Shown: positions 7,024 to 17,700, numbered from the stretch's first letter. The stretch: DNA of 41,788 nucleotides from Chloroflexota bacterium (GCA_003242205.1 QGUR01000003.1:1-41788); one strand, 5' to 3'. Numbers and translations: made by a program. The notes: generated from the sequence alone by a model not told the origin.

Positions 7024-8199
7024 TTGAAGCGACAATTGCTGGTGCTGGTCATGGGCGCCCTGACGCTGGCCGCATGTGTGCGTGTGCAGCCAGCGCCGGA
7101 GCCGGTAACGAATGCGACGCCTGTGGCCACCCGGTTCATTCCGTACACGTTAGTGGCTCCTTCCGACGAGCCGCCGCCGACCGATATTCCGCCGACGCTG
7201 CCCCCGCCGCCAACACCACTGGCCGAAGCCATTGGCCCCTATACCTACCCGGAATTGGTGAACCCGCTCACCGGACTGGCAACCGATGATCCTGCGACGC
7301 TGGAGCGCAGGCCGATCGTGGCGAAGATTTCCAACGCGCCGCCGCTGGTGCGCCCGCAGGCTGGCATTGGACAGGCCGATCTGGTGTTCGAGCATTACGC
7401 GGAAGGCGGCCTGACCCGCTTCTCGGCGGTTTTCTATTCGCAAATGCCGGAACGGGTCGGTTCGATTCGCAGCGCCCGCCTGATCGACAACGAAGTCGTG
7501 CCGATGTACGATGCCCTGCTGGCCTATTCCGGCGCGAGTACCGGCGTCAATCAGGTGATCGACACGTCGGACTTCGCCAAGCGCACCTACATGGGCATCA
7601 TGTATGGCGCGCCCTACTATTTCCGCGACGAGGAAATCCCGGTTCCGCACAATATGTTCGTCAATCTGGCGGCGCTCTCGCGGCTGGCGACGCAGGAAGG
7701 GCTAAACGTCAGGCCGTCGCTGGACGGTATGGCTTTCCTTGCCGAGCCACCCGCCAATGCAGACGGAGACGTGACGGTCATCGACATCCGCTACATAGCC
7801 ACGCGCGTGCGCTGGGAATATGACGCGGAAGCCGGCGTCTATCGCCGCTTCAGCGATGGGCAGCCGCATTTCGACGCCAATACCGGGCAGCAGGTGACGG
7901 CCAGCAACGTCGCCATCATCTATGCCGAACACGAGTTCAGCGATATCGTGGAAAGCGAGTGGCAGGGTAACGTCAGCTACGGGCTAAGCATCAAGCTGTG
8001 GTTCGACGGCGAAGCCGTGCTCTTCCGCGACGGCAAGCGCTACGATGGCGTCTGGGTCCGGCCAACCCGCGAGGACATGATCCAGTTACGCACTTATGAC
8101 GGCGAGTTGCTGTATTTCAAGCCGGGCAACACGTTCTTTCAGGTCATGCGCCCTCCGGCGGATCAGGACCCGGCAGAAGAAGGGCTGACGGTGCAATAA
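7024..8199 (+). CDS. DUF3048 (YerB-like) lipoprotein
   Basis: The 391-residue product starts with a basic and hydrophobic signal ending in lipobox LAAC (Cys18), so it should be lipid-anchored outside the membrane. A Pro/Thr-rich linker (about 20-70) leads to a DUF3048 domain: NPLTG, RRPIVAKISNAP, QAGIGQADLVFEHYAEGG, RFSAVF, VGSIRSAR and, near the C terminus, YDGVWVRP are family landmarks. The family's biochemical role is not established. TTG 7024 was chosen because GAGG (7014-7017) is 6 bases upstream; the ATG at 7012 has its GAGG directly abutting. It is apparently monocistronic. Confidence 0.88.
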   Translation: MKRQLLVLVMGALTLAACVRVQPAPEPVTNATPVATRFIPYTLVAPSDEPPPTDIPPTLPPPPTPLAEAIGPYTYPELVNPLTGLATDDPATLERRPIVAKISNAPPLVRPQAGIGQADLVFEHYAEGGLTRFSAVFYSQMPERVGSIRSARLIDNEVVPMYDALLAYSGASTGVNQVIDTSDFAKRTYMGIMYGAPYYFRDEEIPVPHNMFVNLAALSRLATQEGLNVRPSLDGMAFLAEPPANADGDVTVIDIRYIATRVRWEYDAEAGVYRRFSDGQPHFDANTGQQVTASNVAIIYAEHEFSDIVESEWQGNVSYGLSIKLWFDGEAVLFRDGKRYDGVWVRPTREDMIQLRTYDGELLYFKPGNTFFQVMRPPADQDPAEEGLTVQ

Positions 8200-8345
8200 C
8201 CTGCCCACTCGTCAATGACAGGCAGCCTGAGGCCGCGTCATTCCATGGCGCATACCTTACAAACACGTGACACCGTGCTCCGCAAGGATGCCGCTGTGCT
8301 ACAATAAGCCGCCTGAAAACTGGCTTGGGGAAAGACCTTTCGACC

Positions 8346-9449
8346 ATGTCCATGCGGCTTCTGGAAACCGGCATCGCGGCCATTCAGCAAGGCAAGCGAG
8401 AGGAAGGCGCGCGTTTCGTGCGGATCGCGCTGCGGAATGACGAGCTTCCCCCGGCAGTTGCCGCTGTCGCCTATCTCTGGCTGGCCGAAACCACCGATGA
8501 CGTGGTTCAGAAACGCGCCTACTACAACGACGCGCTTTCAGCCGACCCGGCCAACCCGGACGCGCGCGAGCGCCTGAAAGCGCTGCTGGCGGCGCAGTCG
8601 CCCCAGCCTGCCCCGCCCGCGTCGACTCCGGAAGCGACCTCCTTCTTTCAGACGGTCAACCCGCCGCGACCGGGCAACGCCCCCGAAGATGCCATCGTGC
8701 GCGTCATCGGCGGGCCGAACGGCCCCGGTACTGCTTTCTTTGTCACGCAGAACGGGCTGCTGGCAACGACTCGTTACGTGATCGGCGGCTCTGAGCGCAT
8801 CACGATTGAACTGCGTAACCGGCGGCAGGTTCTCGGCGTGGTCATGCGGTCGTGGCCCGACATTGATCTGGCACTGGTGCAAATTGACGAGGGGATCAGC
8901 GAATTGCCGCCGATTGCGCCATATGCGCGCGTGCCGGATGCAGCGGTGCTGATCGCGGTCCCCGCCGGCGGCCAGCCGTTCCGTGGCAAACAGCGCCCGA
9001 CCAAGCGCGTCATGGCGTCACACTGGATTCCGACCGATTTTGTCCGGCTGCCGGATGCAGGCGGCAACCCGCTGTTCGACGAGCAAAACTATTTGGCCGG
9101 GATGCTGACGCGCAACACCAGCCGCAATTCCGGCTACGTGTATGGCGTCCATATCGCGACAATTCGCCGCCGTGTCGATCAATATCTGGAGGAAACCGGC
9201 ACAGGCGAGCGCCGGGCCTATTGCCCCGCCTGTGGCTACCTCAGCCGGGCAACCGGAAACGGATATTTCTTCTGCGAAATCTGCGGCAGCGTGGCACCAC
9301 ACGCGCGCCACCTGAACCGTTATCCCCAGCCCGATCCCTTCCCCGAAGCCGGGCGCGCAACCTGTATGCACTGCGGCGCTCAGGCCGGGTTCCACAACGG
9401 GCGTTGCCTGCGTTGCGGCCAGACGCCCCCGGCACAAATCCCGTCGTAA
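8346..9449 (+). CDS. Trypsin-like pseudoprotease with two C-terminal zinc ribbons
   Basis: The 367-residue cytoplasmic product begins with a TPR-like helical region (1-85) and a Pro-rich linker. A HtrA/trypsin-like barrel follows at about 112-275: GPGTAFFVTQNGLL, then TTRYVIGG where proteases have TNxHVV, DIDLALVQI with Asp174, and DAGGNPLF (237-244) where they have GNSGGPLF. The catalytic His is replaced by Tyr144 and the Ser by Gly239, so peptidase activity is unlikely. The C-terminal 80 residues contain CPAC/CEIC and CMHC/CLRC pairs, two probable zinc ribbons. ATG 8346 is the first ATG; GGGGAAAG lies about 11 bases upstream and TACAAT at 8300. The YbjN-like gene follows 10 bases later. Confidence 0.8.
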   Translation: MSMRLLETGIAAIQQGKREEGARFVRIALRNDELPPAVAAVAYLWLAETTDDVVQKRAYYNDALSADPANPDARERLKALLAAQSPQPAPPASTPEATSFFQTVNPPRPGNAPEDAIVRVIGGPNGPGTAFFVTQNGLLATTRYVIGGSERITIELRNRRQVLGVVMRSWPDIDLALVQIDEGISELPPIAPYARVPDAAVLIAVPAGGQPFRGKQRPTKRVMASHWIPTDFVRLPDAGGNPLFDEQNYLAGMLTRNTSRNSGYVYGVHIATIRRRVDQYLEETGTGERRAYCPACGYLSRATGNGYFFCEICGSVAPHARHLNRYPQPDPFPEAGRATCMHCGAQAGFHNGRCLRCGQTPPAQIPS

Positions 9450-9459
9450 AGGAGCGCTT

Positions 9460-9918
9460 ATGTTCGGTTCCGTTAACAAGCGTGGCGGCCCAAACCTGCA
9501 AAGCTACGCCGCGACCGTCGAACAGATTCTTCTCAATCTGGGCGTCGACCCCGTCAGCGCGCGGCTGCACACCGAAGCCGGATTCGGCTGGAGCTTCCAG
9601 CGCGGCTCGGCGATCATCGAGGTTTACGTGTCGCATCAGGACAACACCGGCTATCTGCAGGTGCTGTCGCCTATCCTGCACCTGCCGCAAACGGGGCTGC
9701 TGGCGCTTTATCGCCACCTGCTCGAACTCAATCTGCAACTGACAAACGCCGCGCTCGGCGTCTATCTCGATGTCGTCTACCTGTTCAGCGAGCGGCCGCT
9801 CGACGGACTGGATCACGTCGAGGCCAACAACATCATCTCGCTGGTCGCCAATTACGCCGACGAACTCGACGACCGGTTGATGGCCGAATTCGGCGGGCGG
9901 CTCTACGCTCGTATCTAG
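9460..9918 (+). CDS. YbjN-like protein (secretion-chaperone fold)
   Basis: The 152-residue product looks like the YbjN domain family, which shares the fold of type III secretion chaperones: a helix, a strand pair (GFGWSFQRGSAIIEVYV), a second strand pair (GYLQVLSPIL), then LLALYRHLLELN and an ALGVYLDVVYLFSERPL strand, ending in a helix. No catalytic residues are apparent. The start has an ideal AAGGAG 6 bases upstream. It lies 10 bases after the pseudoprotease gene, so the two are probably one transcript and could interact. The stop codon shares CTAG with the stop of the convergent kinase gene (4-base overlap). Confidence 0.7.
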   Translation: MFGSVNKRGGPNLQSYAATVEQILLNLGVDPVSARLHTEAGFGWSFQRGSAIIEVYVSHQDNTGYLQVLSPILHLPQTGLLALYRHLLELNLQLTNAALGVYLDVVYLFSERPLDGLDHVEANNIISLVANYADELDDRLMAEFGGRLYARI

Positions 9919-12227
9919 CCGCGGATCAGCCGCCGCACAGACGCCATGACGCTGCTGGCGTGCCCGCCCAGCGCGATCAACAGCGCCAGCGGAATGCCGA
10001 GAATGAATATCTGCTGCGGATAATCGTAATAGACGACCGGCGGCAGCCAGTATTCATAACTGATGTAAAGCGGCACATAGGTAGCGACCGCCGTCAGCAG
10101 GAACGCAGCCAAGCCGGGCAGGTGGAAAACGGCCGAAGCGACAAAGCCGAGCGCCAGCCCTGCCCCGGCGAAAACCACTACCGGTTCCGGCGGATATTCC
10201 AGATAGAGATAGGTGTAACCGGCCCAGACGACCGTACCGGCGAACAGGCCCAGCCCCGCGCTCAGCAGGAAACGCGCCCACCACGGCCAGAACCCGGTGA
10301 GACGGCGCGGAAATTCGTCGGCCAGCAGCACCAGAAAACCGACCAGCACCGCGCAGATCAAGCCGACCGATACCGTCACTTTCCAGCGCGCGGGCGCGAA
10401 AATTTCCTCGCTGCGGAAGGTAAAATACGTGTTCATGCCGATGCCGAGGAAGGCCCCAAGCAGCGCCAGCAGAAAGCGTCGGACCGTTTTGATCGAGTCG
10501 TCGCTCAGGCGACGCCAGGTATTGGCCAGCCAAGCGTACAGACGCGCCTGACGGCTGACGACCGGCGGCAGCGATGGCGCTTCGTCGCGCACCAGCGCCA
10601 GCGCCCGCAACGCGCCTTTCTGCCCGGCCCTCTGTTTGGCGGCAATCTCGCAGATCGCGGCCAGCGAATTAATCCGGCCGATCACGCGCGCCGCCAGTTC
10701 GGCCACCGCCGGGTGTTCGGCTGTCAGCGCCGTCTCTGCGAGTAGCCCGTCAATCTCTGGCGAGAAGACGACGTCGCGCCAGACCGACGGCCGGCCAAGT
10801 TCGAGTTGTGACTTGATCCGGTTGACGACCTGTGTCGTGCGCGACTTGCCTTCCACATTGATGCTCATGTTCTGGCCGCCGAGACGCGCGCGCGCCTCCA
10901 GCGTGCGAAGCGCGGCCAGTTGCGCGGCTTCATTGAGTTCATTCTGCAACGCCTGCGCCACTGTTTTCGGGATCACCGGCACGTCGGCATCGGGCAGCAG
11001 CGCCAACCGCTCGATGGCGCGGATGCGCGCGGGAACACTTTCGCTGCGAACCGTATGCAACGCCACCCAGCGGCGCGATTCGTCGCTGAGCTTGTTCCAC
11101 CAATAGTCGATCTCGTGATCGTACTCCAGCGCGCCGCGCAGAAGCATCTGCAAACCGGCCTCATCCACTTCCAGCCCGTAGCGATCCGCCGCCATGTAGT
11201 AGTCGCTGATGAGCATGTAGTGGGTTACGCCCAGCAGAAAGCGGCCCTGACCGTAAGCCCACGCGCGACGAGCGCGGTTGTAAATATCCTGTGCTTCGCG
11301 GCGGGCCTGCGCTTCAGGGCCAGACGCGGGCTGCGTAATCATGTCGCTGAGGTCGGTCTGCGTTTCCAGCAGGTCGGGCGAAATCGCCGTGCCCTGTGGC
11401 ATGGCGACGGCTACGGTGGTCGTCAATACCTGCTCGAATTCACGCAGTAGATCGATCACACGCTGCGGGCGCTGCGCCGGGTCGAGCGCCGTACCCATTC
11501 GCAGCACGTCCGTAAGCGCCGGTGGCAGGTTCGGGCTGACAAGCTCGAGTTCCGGCAGCCCTTGCTGGAACTGAATCTGTTTCAGAGCCAGCGGCGTCGT
11601 CGCATCGAACGGCAACTGGCCCGTGAGCATGTGAAACAGCATCACGGAAAAGCTGTAAATGTCGGCACGGTGATCGAGCACGTCCGAGGTCAGTTGTTCC
11701 GGAGCCATATAGAGCAGCGTGCCGGAACCGGGATTGGCCGCCCGGCCTTCAGGGCCGAGTACCGCCGCCAGACCAAAGTCGGCCAGATACGGCGAGTTGT
11801 TGCTGTCCATCAGGATGTTGGATGGCTTCAGGTCGAGGTGAACGACGTTATTCGAGTGCGCGTATTCCAGCGCCTGAGCGATTGCCCGCGCCAGCCGCAG
11901 CACGTCTTCAAGCGTCAGCACGCCCTCGTCGACCAGATCTTCGAGAGAGCCTCCCGACACATAGCGCATGACGATGTACAACTGGCTGTCGTAATCGCCA
12001 AAATCGTAAATCGGCAGAATGTGCGGGTGTTCGAGAGCGGCAATGGTCTTGGCTTCACGCTCGAACAGGCGCACAGGATCGAGATCATGCGACAGGTCGC
12101 GAACCATTGTCTTGACCGCTACCGTGCGGTTGAGCCGCCTGTCCCGCGCGGACCAGACATCGGCCATGCCGCCACGACCGATATGCTCAACGATGCGATA
12201 GTGGCCAAACTCGACTCCAACGTCCAT
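9915..12227 (-). CDS. Membrane Ser/Thr protein kinase, non-RD, with C-terminal multispan domain
   Basis: The 770-residue product has an N-terminal Hanks-type kinase domain (10-275): Gly loop GRGGMADVW, Lys39, HLDLKPSN (130-137) with Asp132, DFG (150-152), APEQ and DIYSFSVMLFHMLTG. The usual HRD is HLD, so the activation-loop phosphate pocket Arg is missing (non-RD). A helical region (about 315-590), perhaps HEAT-like, follows. The last 180 residues form about six membrane helices. Most bacterial kinases of this type have one. ATG 12227 has AGGA 6 bases upstream. The gene converges with the YbjN-like gene and diverges from the secreted protein at 12487. Confidence 0.9.
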   Translation of the reverse strand: MDVGVEFGHYRIVEHIGRGGMADVWSARDRRLNRTVAVKTMVRDLSHDLDPVRLFEREAKTIAALEHPHILPIYDFGDYDSQLYIVMRYVSGGSLEDLVDEGVLTLEDVLRLARAIAQALEYAHSNNVVHLDLKPSNILMDSNNSPYLADFGLAAVLGPEGRAANPGSGTLLYMAPEQLTSDVLDHRADIYSFSVMLFHMLTGQLPFDATTPLALKQIQFQQGLPELELVSPNLPPALTDVLRMGTALDPAQRPQRVIDLLREFEQVLTTTVAVAMPQGTAISPDLLETQTDLSDMITQPASGPEAQARREAQDIYNRARRAWAYGQGRFLLGVTHYMLISDYYMAADRYGLEVDEAGLQMLLRGALEYDHEIDYWWNKLSDESRRWVALHTVRSESVPARIRAIERLALLPDADVPVIPKTVAQALQNELNEAAQLAALRTLEARARLGGQNMSINVEGKSRTTQVVNRIKSQLELGRPSVWRDVVFSPEIDGLLAETALTAEHPAVAELAARVIGRINSLAAICEIAAKQRAGQKGALRALALVRDEAPSLPPVVSRQARLYAWLANTWRRLSDDSIKTVRRFLLALLGAFLGIGMNTYFTFRSEEIFAPARWKVTVSVGLICAVLVGFLVLLADEFPRRLTGFWPWWARFLLSAGLGLFAGTVVWAGYTYLYLEYPPEPVVVFAGAGLALGFVASAVFHLPGLAAFLLTAVATYVPLYISYEYWLPPVVYYDYPQQIFILGIPLALLIALGGHASSVMASVRRLIRG

Positions 12228-12289
12228 ATGGCATCCTGAGGGCTATTGTGCCAAACCGTTGGGACAATCCAGCGTCCAGAGGTCTCGCT

Positions 12290-12318
12290 GCCGGTTATGG
12301 ACATTGCGCGTAACCGGC
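12290..12318. repeat. Inverted repeat between the kinase and secreted-protein genes
   Basis: GCCGGTTA (12290-12297) and TAACCGGC (12311-12318) are perfect 8-base arms around a 13-base loop. A further CCGGTTA occurs at about 12360-12366. The position in the divergent intergenic region suits an operator or a leader hairpin; no T-run follows. Confidence 0.45.
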
Positions 12319-12486
12319 TGGCGAACAATTAAAGAACCGCTGGTCGGGCTTCATAATCACCGGTTACAGTATAGCACAGCCTGCAGCAGCGAAACGGAAG
12401 TTTTACAGTGGCGGGCGCTGCCATTCCGGCGGAGAATAAGCCGGATCGATTGCCCAATGGAACCTGTGACGCACAAAAGGATTGCC

Positions 12487-14718
12487 ATGCCGAAAGGTCG
12501 CCTGTCCGGACTATGGTTTATCATCGCGTGCTGTCTGTTGTTGCCGGTCCTGCCGGTCAGGGCTCAGGACACGGCGGACGCTGCCACGCGCGATCCCCAC
12601 TCGCTCGCCCGGCGACTGCTCGGCTGGAACGGCGAGACGTCCCTGCCGGACATCACGCCGCTGTATGAACCGGGCGATACGCTGGAATTCTGGGTCGGCA
12701 AGCTCGATTCCGGGGAACCAACGCGCATCCGGGCGACGCTGGCGGCAGCAGCGCCCTCGGTTTACGTCTGGGTAGAAGAGGGCCTCGACTACAACGCAGC
12801 CAGCATGCAGCAGACGGCGCTGGCGCTGGACAATCTGCTGAAAGCCGTGCGCTGGCGCGGCACATATCTGTCGCCCAACAGGATGCCCGCAACGCAGGGC
12901 CGGGTGCTGGATCCGGCCAACCTCTATTCGCTGCCCGACGTCGATGGCGATCCCCATGTCTATATCGTCTACACAAGCGACCTGCCCGACGACCGCGACG
13001 CGATTTACAATCCGATCGATTCGTTACCGTCTTACCTCGCGCCGGGGCCGCATTCCAACGGTCACGAAACCCTGTTTGTGAACACATCCCCCTATGTCGG
13101 CACACCGCTTTCCGACAGCGTGTTCATCGGCACGCTGCTGCGTGCCTTTCACAGCCTGATCGTCGACACGCATTATCCTGACCAACCGCTCTGGCTGCGC
13201 GAAGCGCTGGGCTGGTATCTGCTGTTGCAATTCCAGCAAACGCCGATCACCCCTACCGAGGTGGCGAATTTCCTCGGCGAGCCGTCCACCATGCTGCTGC
13301 ATCCCGCCACGCTGACAACCCGCTCAACGGCGCGCGGCATGCAGCTTCTGTTTCTGGCCTATCTCGAACAGCGCTATGGCGTTGATGTCGTGCGCCGCCT
13401 GTTTCTGGAACAGGGGCCGGGGATGACTGCGGTCGATCGCGCGCTGGCAGCGGCGAACATCGTCGATCCGTTGAGCGGGGAAACAGTCACGGGCGAAATG
13501 GCGTTTGCCGATTTTGTTCTGGCCAACGCCGTTAACCGGCCATTTGGCGACGGGCGCTATGCCTACAGGCTGATTCAATTGAACCAGCAGGCCGTTAGCA
13601 CGCCACTGGAACGCCCCGAAGTCCGGCTCGGCGCGCAGCCCGCGCCCCAGTTCGGCACGCAATACTACACCTTCGACGCGGCACGGCCGCTGGTGCTGGA
13701 CATCACATTCAACGGCGTGGAGACGGTGAAACGGCTCGACATGCCCGGCGCGGCGGACGCGGACAACGCCTTCTACTGGTCGGGGCGCGGCGGCAACCGC
13801 GACGCGACCCTGACGCGCGCGTTCGACCTGCGCGAGGTGGACAGCGCAACCCTGCATTTTGACGCCTGGTACGATCTGGCTTCCGGCTGGAATTACGCCT
13901 ATGTCGAGGTTTCGACCGACGGCGGCGAAACGTGGAGCATCATACCGGCGACCGACACGACGGACATGAATCGCAACGGCGTCGCCTATGGCCCCGGCTT
14001 CACCGGCATCAGTAACCGGGAAGGGCCGCGACCGTTCCCGGTGATGGGCGTGCTCATGGCCGGCGATGGCATGACGATTGCCAGCGTGGTCCCCGATGGC
14101 CCCGCCGAGGCCGCCGGGCTGCAAGCCGGCGATATCATCATCGGTTACGACGAACGACCGTGGCCGGGAATGCCGAACGTGCTTGGGCTGCTGGGAGAGT
14201 ATGCGCCGGGCGAAACACTCAACCTCTGGATTCAGCGAGGCAACGAACGGCTGACCGCGCCGGTCTTGCTTGGCGCGCACGAGTCACGGGTTGTCGAGCC
14301 AACGCCGCGCTGGCTGGAACAGGAAGTCGATCTGTCGGCCTATGCCGGTCAGGAAATCCTGCTGCGCTTTGAAGTGGTGACGCTGCCGGGCCGCTGGAGC
14401 GAAGGTTTCGCCGTCGACAACATCGCCATTCCCGAAATTGGCTTTGCCGACGACGGCGACGACGAAGCGGGCTGGGTATCAACCGGCTGGGAGCAGGTGA
14501 CGAACAGCGTCCCGGCGCGTTACCTGGTGCAAATGGCGACCTTTGGCGGCGCGCGTCCCGAACGCGCTCGCCGCCTTCTGACGCCCGACGACGGAACGAG
14601 CGGGCATTGGCGCGTCGACCTCGACGCGAACGAACGGCTGGTGATTGCCGTTTCCGGCCTGAATCAGGATACGTTCCAGCCCGGCCAGTTCGATCTGCAA
14701 ATCATGCCCGTCGGTTAG
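12487..14718 (+). CDS. Secreted immune-inhibitor-A-like protein with inserted PDZ domain, peptidase motif lost
   Basis: The 743-residue product has a signal peptide (1-25, cleavage near VRA-Q). The N-terminal half resembles a metallopeptidase scaffold: LLRAFHSLIVD (R219-A-F-H222) lies where HEFxH is expected, and LWLREALGWYLL matches the region around the distal Glu. The HExxH pattern is absent, so zinc peptidase activity is doubtful. A beta-sandwich of the immune inhibitor A type follows (ATLHFDAWYDL, YVEVSTDGGETW). A PDZ domain (about 518-600, GMTIASVVPDGPAEAAGL, GDIII) interrupts it, and the sandwich then resumes (VDLSAYAGQEILLRFEVVT, GFAVDNIAIPEIGF). ATG 12487 has AAGGA about 6 bases upstream. 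It converges with the large gene on the other strand (4-base overlap). Confidence 0.75.
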   Translation: MPKGRLSGLWFIIACCLLLPVLPVRAQDTADAATRDPHSLARRLLGWNGETSLPDITPLYEPGDTLEFWVGKLDSGEPTRIRATLAAAAPSVYVWVEEGLDYNAASMQQTALALDNLLKAVRWRGTYLSPNRMPATQGRVLDPANLYSLPDVDGDPHVYIVYTSDLPDDRDAIYNPIDSLPSYLAPGPHSNGHETLFVNTSPYVGTPLSDSVFIGTLLRAFHSLIVDTHYPDQPLWLREALGWYLLLQFQQTPITPTEVANFLGEPSTMLLHPATLTTRSTARGMQLLFLAYLEQRYGVDVVRRLFLEQGPGMTAVDRALAAANIVDPLSGETVTGEMAFADFVLANAVNRPFGDGRYAYRLIQLNQQAVSTPLERPEVRLGAQPAPQFGTQYYTFDAARPLVLDITFNGVETVKRLDMPGAADADNAFYWSGRGGNRDATLTRAFDLREVDSATLHFDAWYDLASGWNYAYVEVSTDGGETWSIIPATDTTDMNRNGVAYGPGFTGISNREGPRPFPVMGVLMAGDGMTIASVVPDGPAEAAGLQAGDIIIGYDERPWPGMPNVLGLLGEYAPGETLNLWIQRGNERLTAPVLLGAHESRVVEPTPRWLEQEVDLSAYAGQEILLRFEVVTLPGRWSEGFAVDNIAIPEIGFADDGDDEAGWVSTGWEQVTNSVPARYLVQMATFGGARPERARRLLTPDDGTSGHWRVDLDANERLVIAVSGLNQDTFQPGQFDLQIMPVG

Positions 14719-17700
14719 CGTTCGCGGATGCGCTGCATGAAGTAGCCCCGCACGAAGCGATAAAATTCGAGCGTGCTTTCCGGGCGCTGGCGGTTGCTAT
14801 CCAGCTTGCGTCCCAGACTGCTGGACTCTTCGAGCGCCTTTGTGTCGCCGGAGTTGTAGATATGCCATACCAGTTCGGGCAGCCGCAGCAGATCAGCCGC
14901 GATTTCAGCCCCGACCCGGTTCCGCTCAGCAATTGGCAGGTCCGCCAGCAGGCTTTCGATTTCGGCGCGCAGCACGGGCGGCGTCAACGCGGCGATGCGG
15001 TGAGGCGGGAAAGCCCGCGCCAGATTGGACAGCACGCGCACCGCGACCCGAACCTCCAGCAGCACGCTCGGCGCGGCGCGGTCGCGGAAGGGGGGGGACG
15101 TCGGCGCCTGTTTGATCTCAACCGGCTGTGGCCGCCCGTCTGACAGGCTGCCGCCGAGAACACGCAGGACGTCAAGCGCCTGTTTCGGCTGAGCTTTGCC
15201 TTCATACAACGCCTGCACATGGCTTTTCAGGTTGCGCGGGCGCGTTTCTTTCTGCCGTCGTCCCAGCGCCTCAATGGCACGGCCCAACTGAAGCATGCCT
15301 CGCGCCAGCGCATCGCGGTCGTCATCCGTCAGCCCTCCGGCCAGACTGTCCAGATCGCCCAACAGCGACTTCAGGCCGGGAGCCTCACGCTTATCGACGT
15401 AGACAACCGCCGTGTCGTGCAGAAATTCGACCGTGACGTTCAGCAGGAGGGCGTAACTGGCAAGGTCTTCACCGCCCATCATCTGGCGCAGCGCGCAGGT
15501 CGCCATCAACGGCGCGGCGAGGTTCTCTCCCAGCGCGCGGACGAGCGCATTCACGGCCTCCTCGGCGCGTTCGTCGTCCACAGCGCGAATGTACCGCCTG
15601 AGCAGATCGAGCGCGGCGGCCTGAGCCGGGCGATCCCAGTCGTGCAGACGGAAAGCCTTAACGATCAGCGCCGTTCCCTGATCACCGGCGCTCGCCGCGA
15701 CCTGTGGCAACAATGTAGCGACGCGCATGCTTTCAACCAGATCGCGGCGGCGCGTGTGGTATTCGAGCAACTCCATCAGACAAGCCGGCGGCACGACGGA
15801 CGCTACTGCCGGGTAGGACGCCAGCAGCGTCGTCAGGTTGATCGCCGATTCGTGCAGGCGTTCCGTCCAGCGAGCCTGCGCCAGCGCGCCGAAGTGCGCC
15901 ATCGCCAGCGGCAGCGGCTTGACACCTCCGGCATCCAGATAGCGTAGGGCGCTGATCGTGTCATCGTGCGGCAGCGGAGTCTCGAAAAACAACCGGCGCA
16001 CTAGCGCGGCATACGTCTTCTGCAACTCCACAGCGCCGTACAGGATACGGGCATGGCGCAGCATTTCCTGCGCCAGATCGGGAAACGCCCGGCGCGCCAG
16101 CAGAATCCGCAGCAAGGCATAAGCGCCTGCGGGTTCGAGCGTTCGCAGCACGCTATCCACCGATAACGCGCCGACCAGCCAGCGAAAGACGTTGTCGTAC
16201 AAATCGGCGTGGGGTAACTGGCTGACGCGGGCCATAGCTTCCAGCGCGCTGGTTTCGAGCAGTTCGTAACGGCGGCCCAGCAGCGCCAGTTCGACCAGAC
16301 GGATCAGAACCAGCGCCGACCAGTCTTCATCGAAGGCCGCCGCCGCATCGACAATGATGCGCGCTTTCGGCTCAGACCTCGCGCCGGAAAGATAGTCGCC
16401 AAAGACGACCAGCGGTTCGGGCAGCAGCATCACGAACTGCGACTGGCTGAACAACCGCTGGAGCTGCTCGGCGGCCAGATAATTGATCGCCAGCACGAAG
16501 ATCGTGCGCGCCAGTTCTTCATCGCCAACGGACAGCGGCAGCGCCCGGCTCAGCAGCGCGGGCATGGTATGGCTTATCTCGGCCACCGGGTCGGCATGGT
16601 GGGCTTCCAGAAGAAACTGTCGCAGCGCGAGCGAGTCCCCGGCGGCGACCAGTTCTTCGACGCACTTCTGCGCGGTGGACTGGGCCAGCCCGATCCACTC
16701 CATGCCGCGCGGGCCGTCGGGCATCCGCAACCAGTGAAGCACCAGATCGAAAATGACGCGCGCTTTCCCGGCCTGAGCCGCGTCCTGAAGCTGGCTCAGC
16801 ACGGCCGCCTCCACCAGCGGTTCCTGCGGCACAATCGTAGTCAGCAGATCGGCCTGACGGATGTCGCCCAGACCAATGGCGAACGCCATCACGTGACGCG
16901 CGTAATCGACGCGCAGCTCTGCGGACAGCGTCGGGTCTTCGGCCAGCACGCGGGCGACGTCATCGGCCTCCACCGGCAGGTTGTTTTGCAGCGAATTGTC
17001 CAGCACGAGACGGTGCGACGCATAGGCCAGCGCTTTGGCGAGGCTATCGCCCTGTTTAATGCGCCAGGCGGCCACCGGGGTAAGCAGCTCGGTCTGTTCC
17101 AGCACCAGTTCTGGATCGAGCCTGAACTGGCTCATGATGAAACGGCTGTAGTCGTTGCTCAGATGCTCGCCGATCACCCTGCCGTCCGCCCAGTCATAGA
17201 CCAGCGTGCCGGGCGCGGAAACATCCTGCCCGGACAGGAAACGAATGTGCGCGTCCAGCCGCGTGCCACGCAGGGCATGCATAGCGAAGGTCACGCCAAA
17301 ACGCGCCGACGGCGGCAAAAGGGCCAGCAAACCTTCGACCAGCGCCGTGCGCTGCGCCGGGTTCGGCGGCGCGTTGTGAATGATAAGCGGCACGCCCTCA
17401 ACGATTGCAGCCAGCAACTGCTCGATAACATCGAGGCGCTGGCGGGTACAGCTCATCAGCGCAAGCATGGCATCCACCTGCGCGGTTACGCCCGGCGGCC
17501 CGACTTCAGGAATGCTCACCGGCTCCAGACGAGCGACCTTGCCATCGAAAACGGGCATCTCTGTCTGAAGCAGATGCATAATGGCGCGCAGATTGCCCCC
17601 CAGACCGCGCAGCAAGTCGGCGGGCAGGATGACGTAGTGCATGACAGCAGCGCCGGCCCGGTTCAGTTGCGACTGAACGAACACGAAGTGCGTCGGGCGG

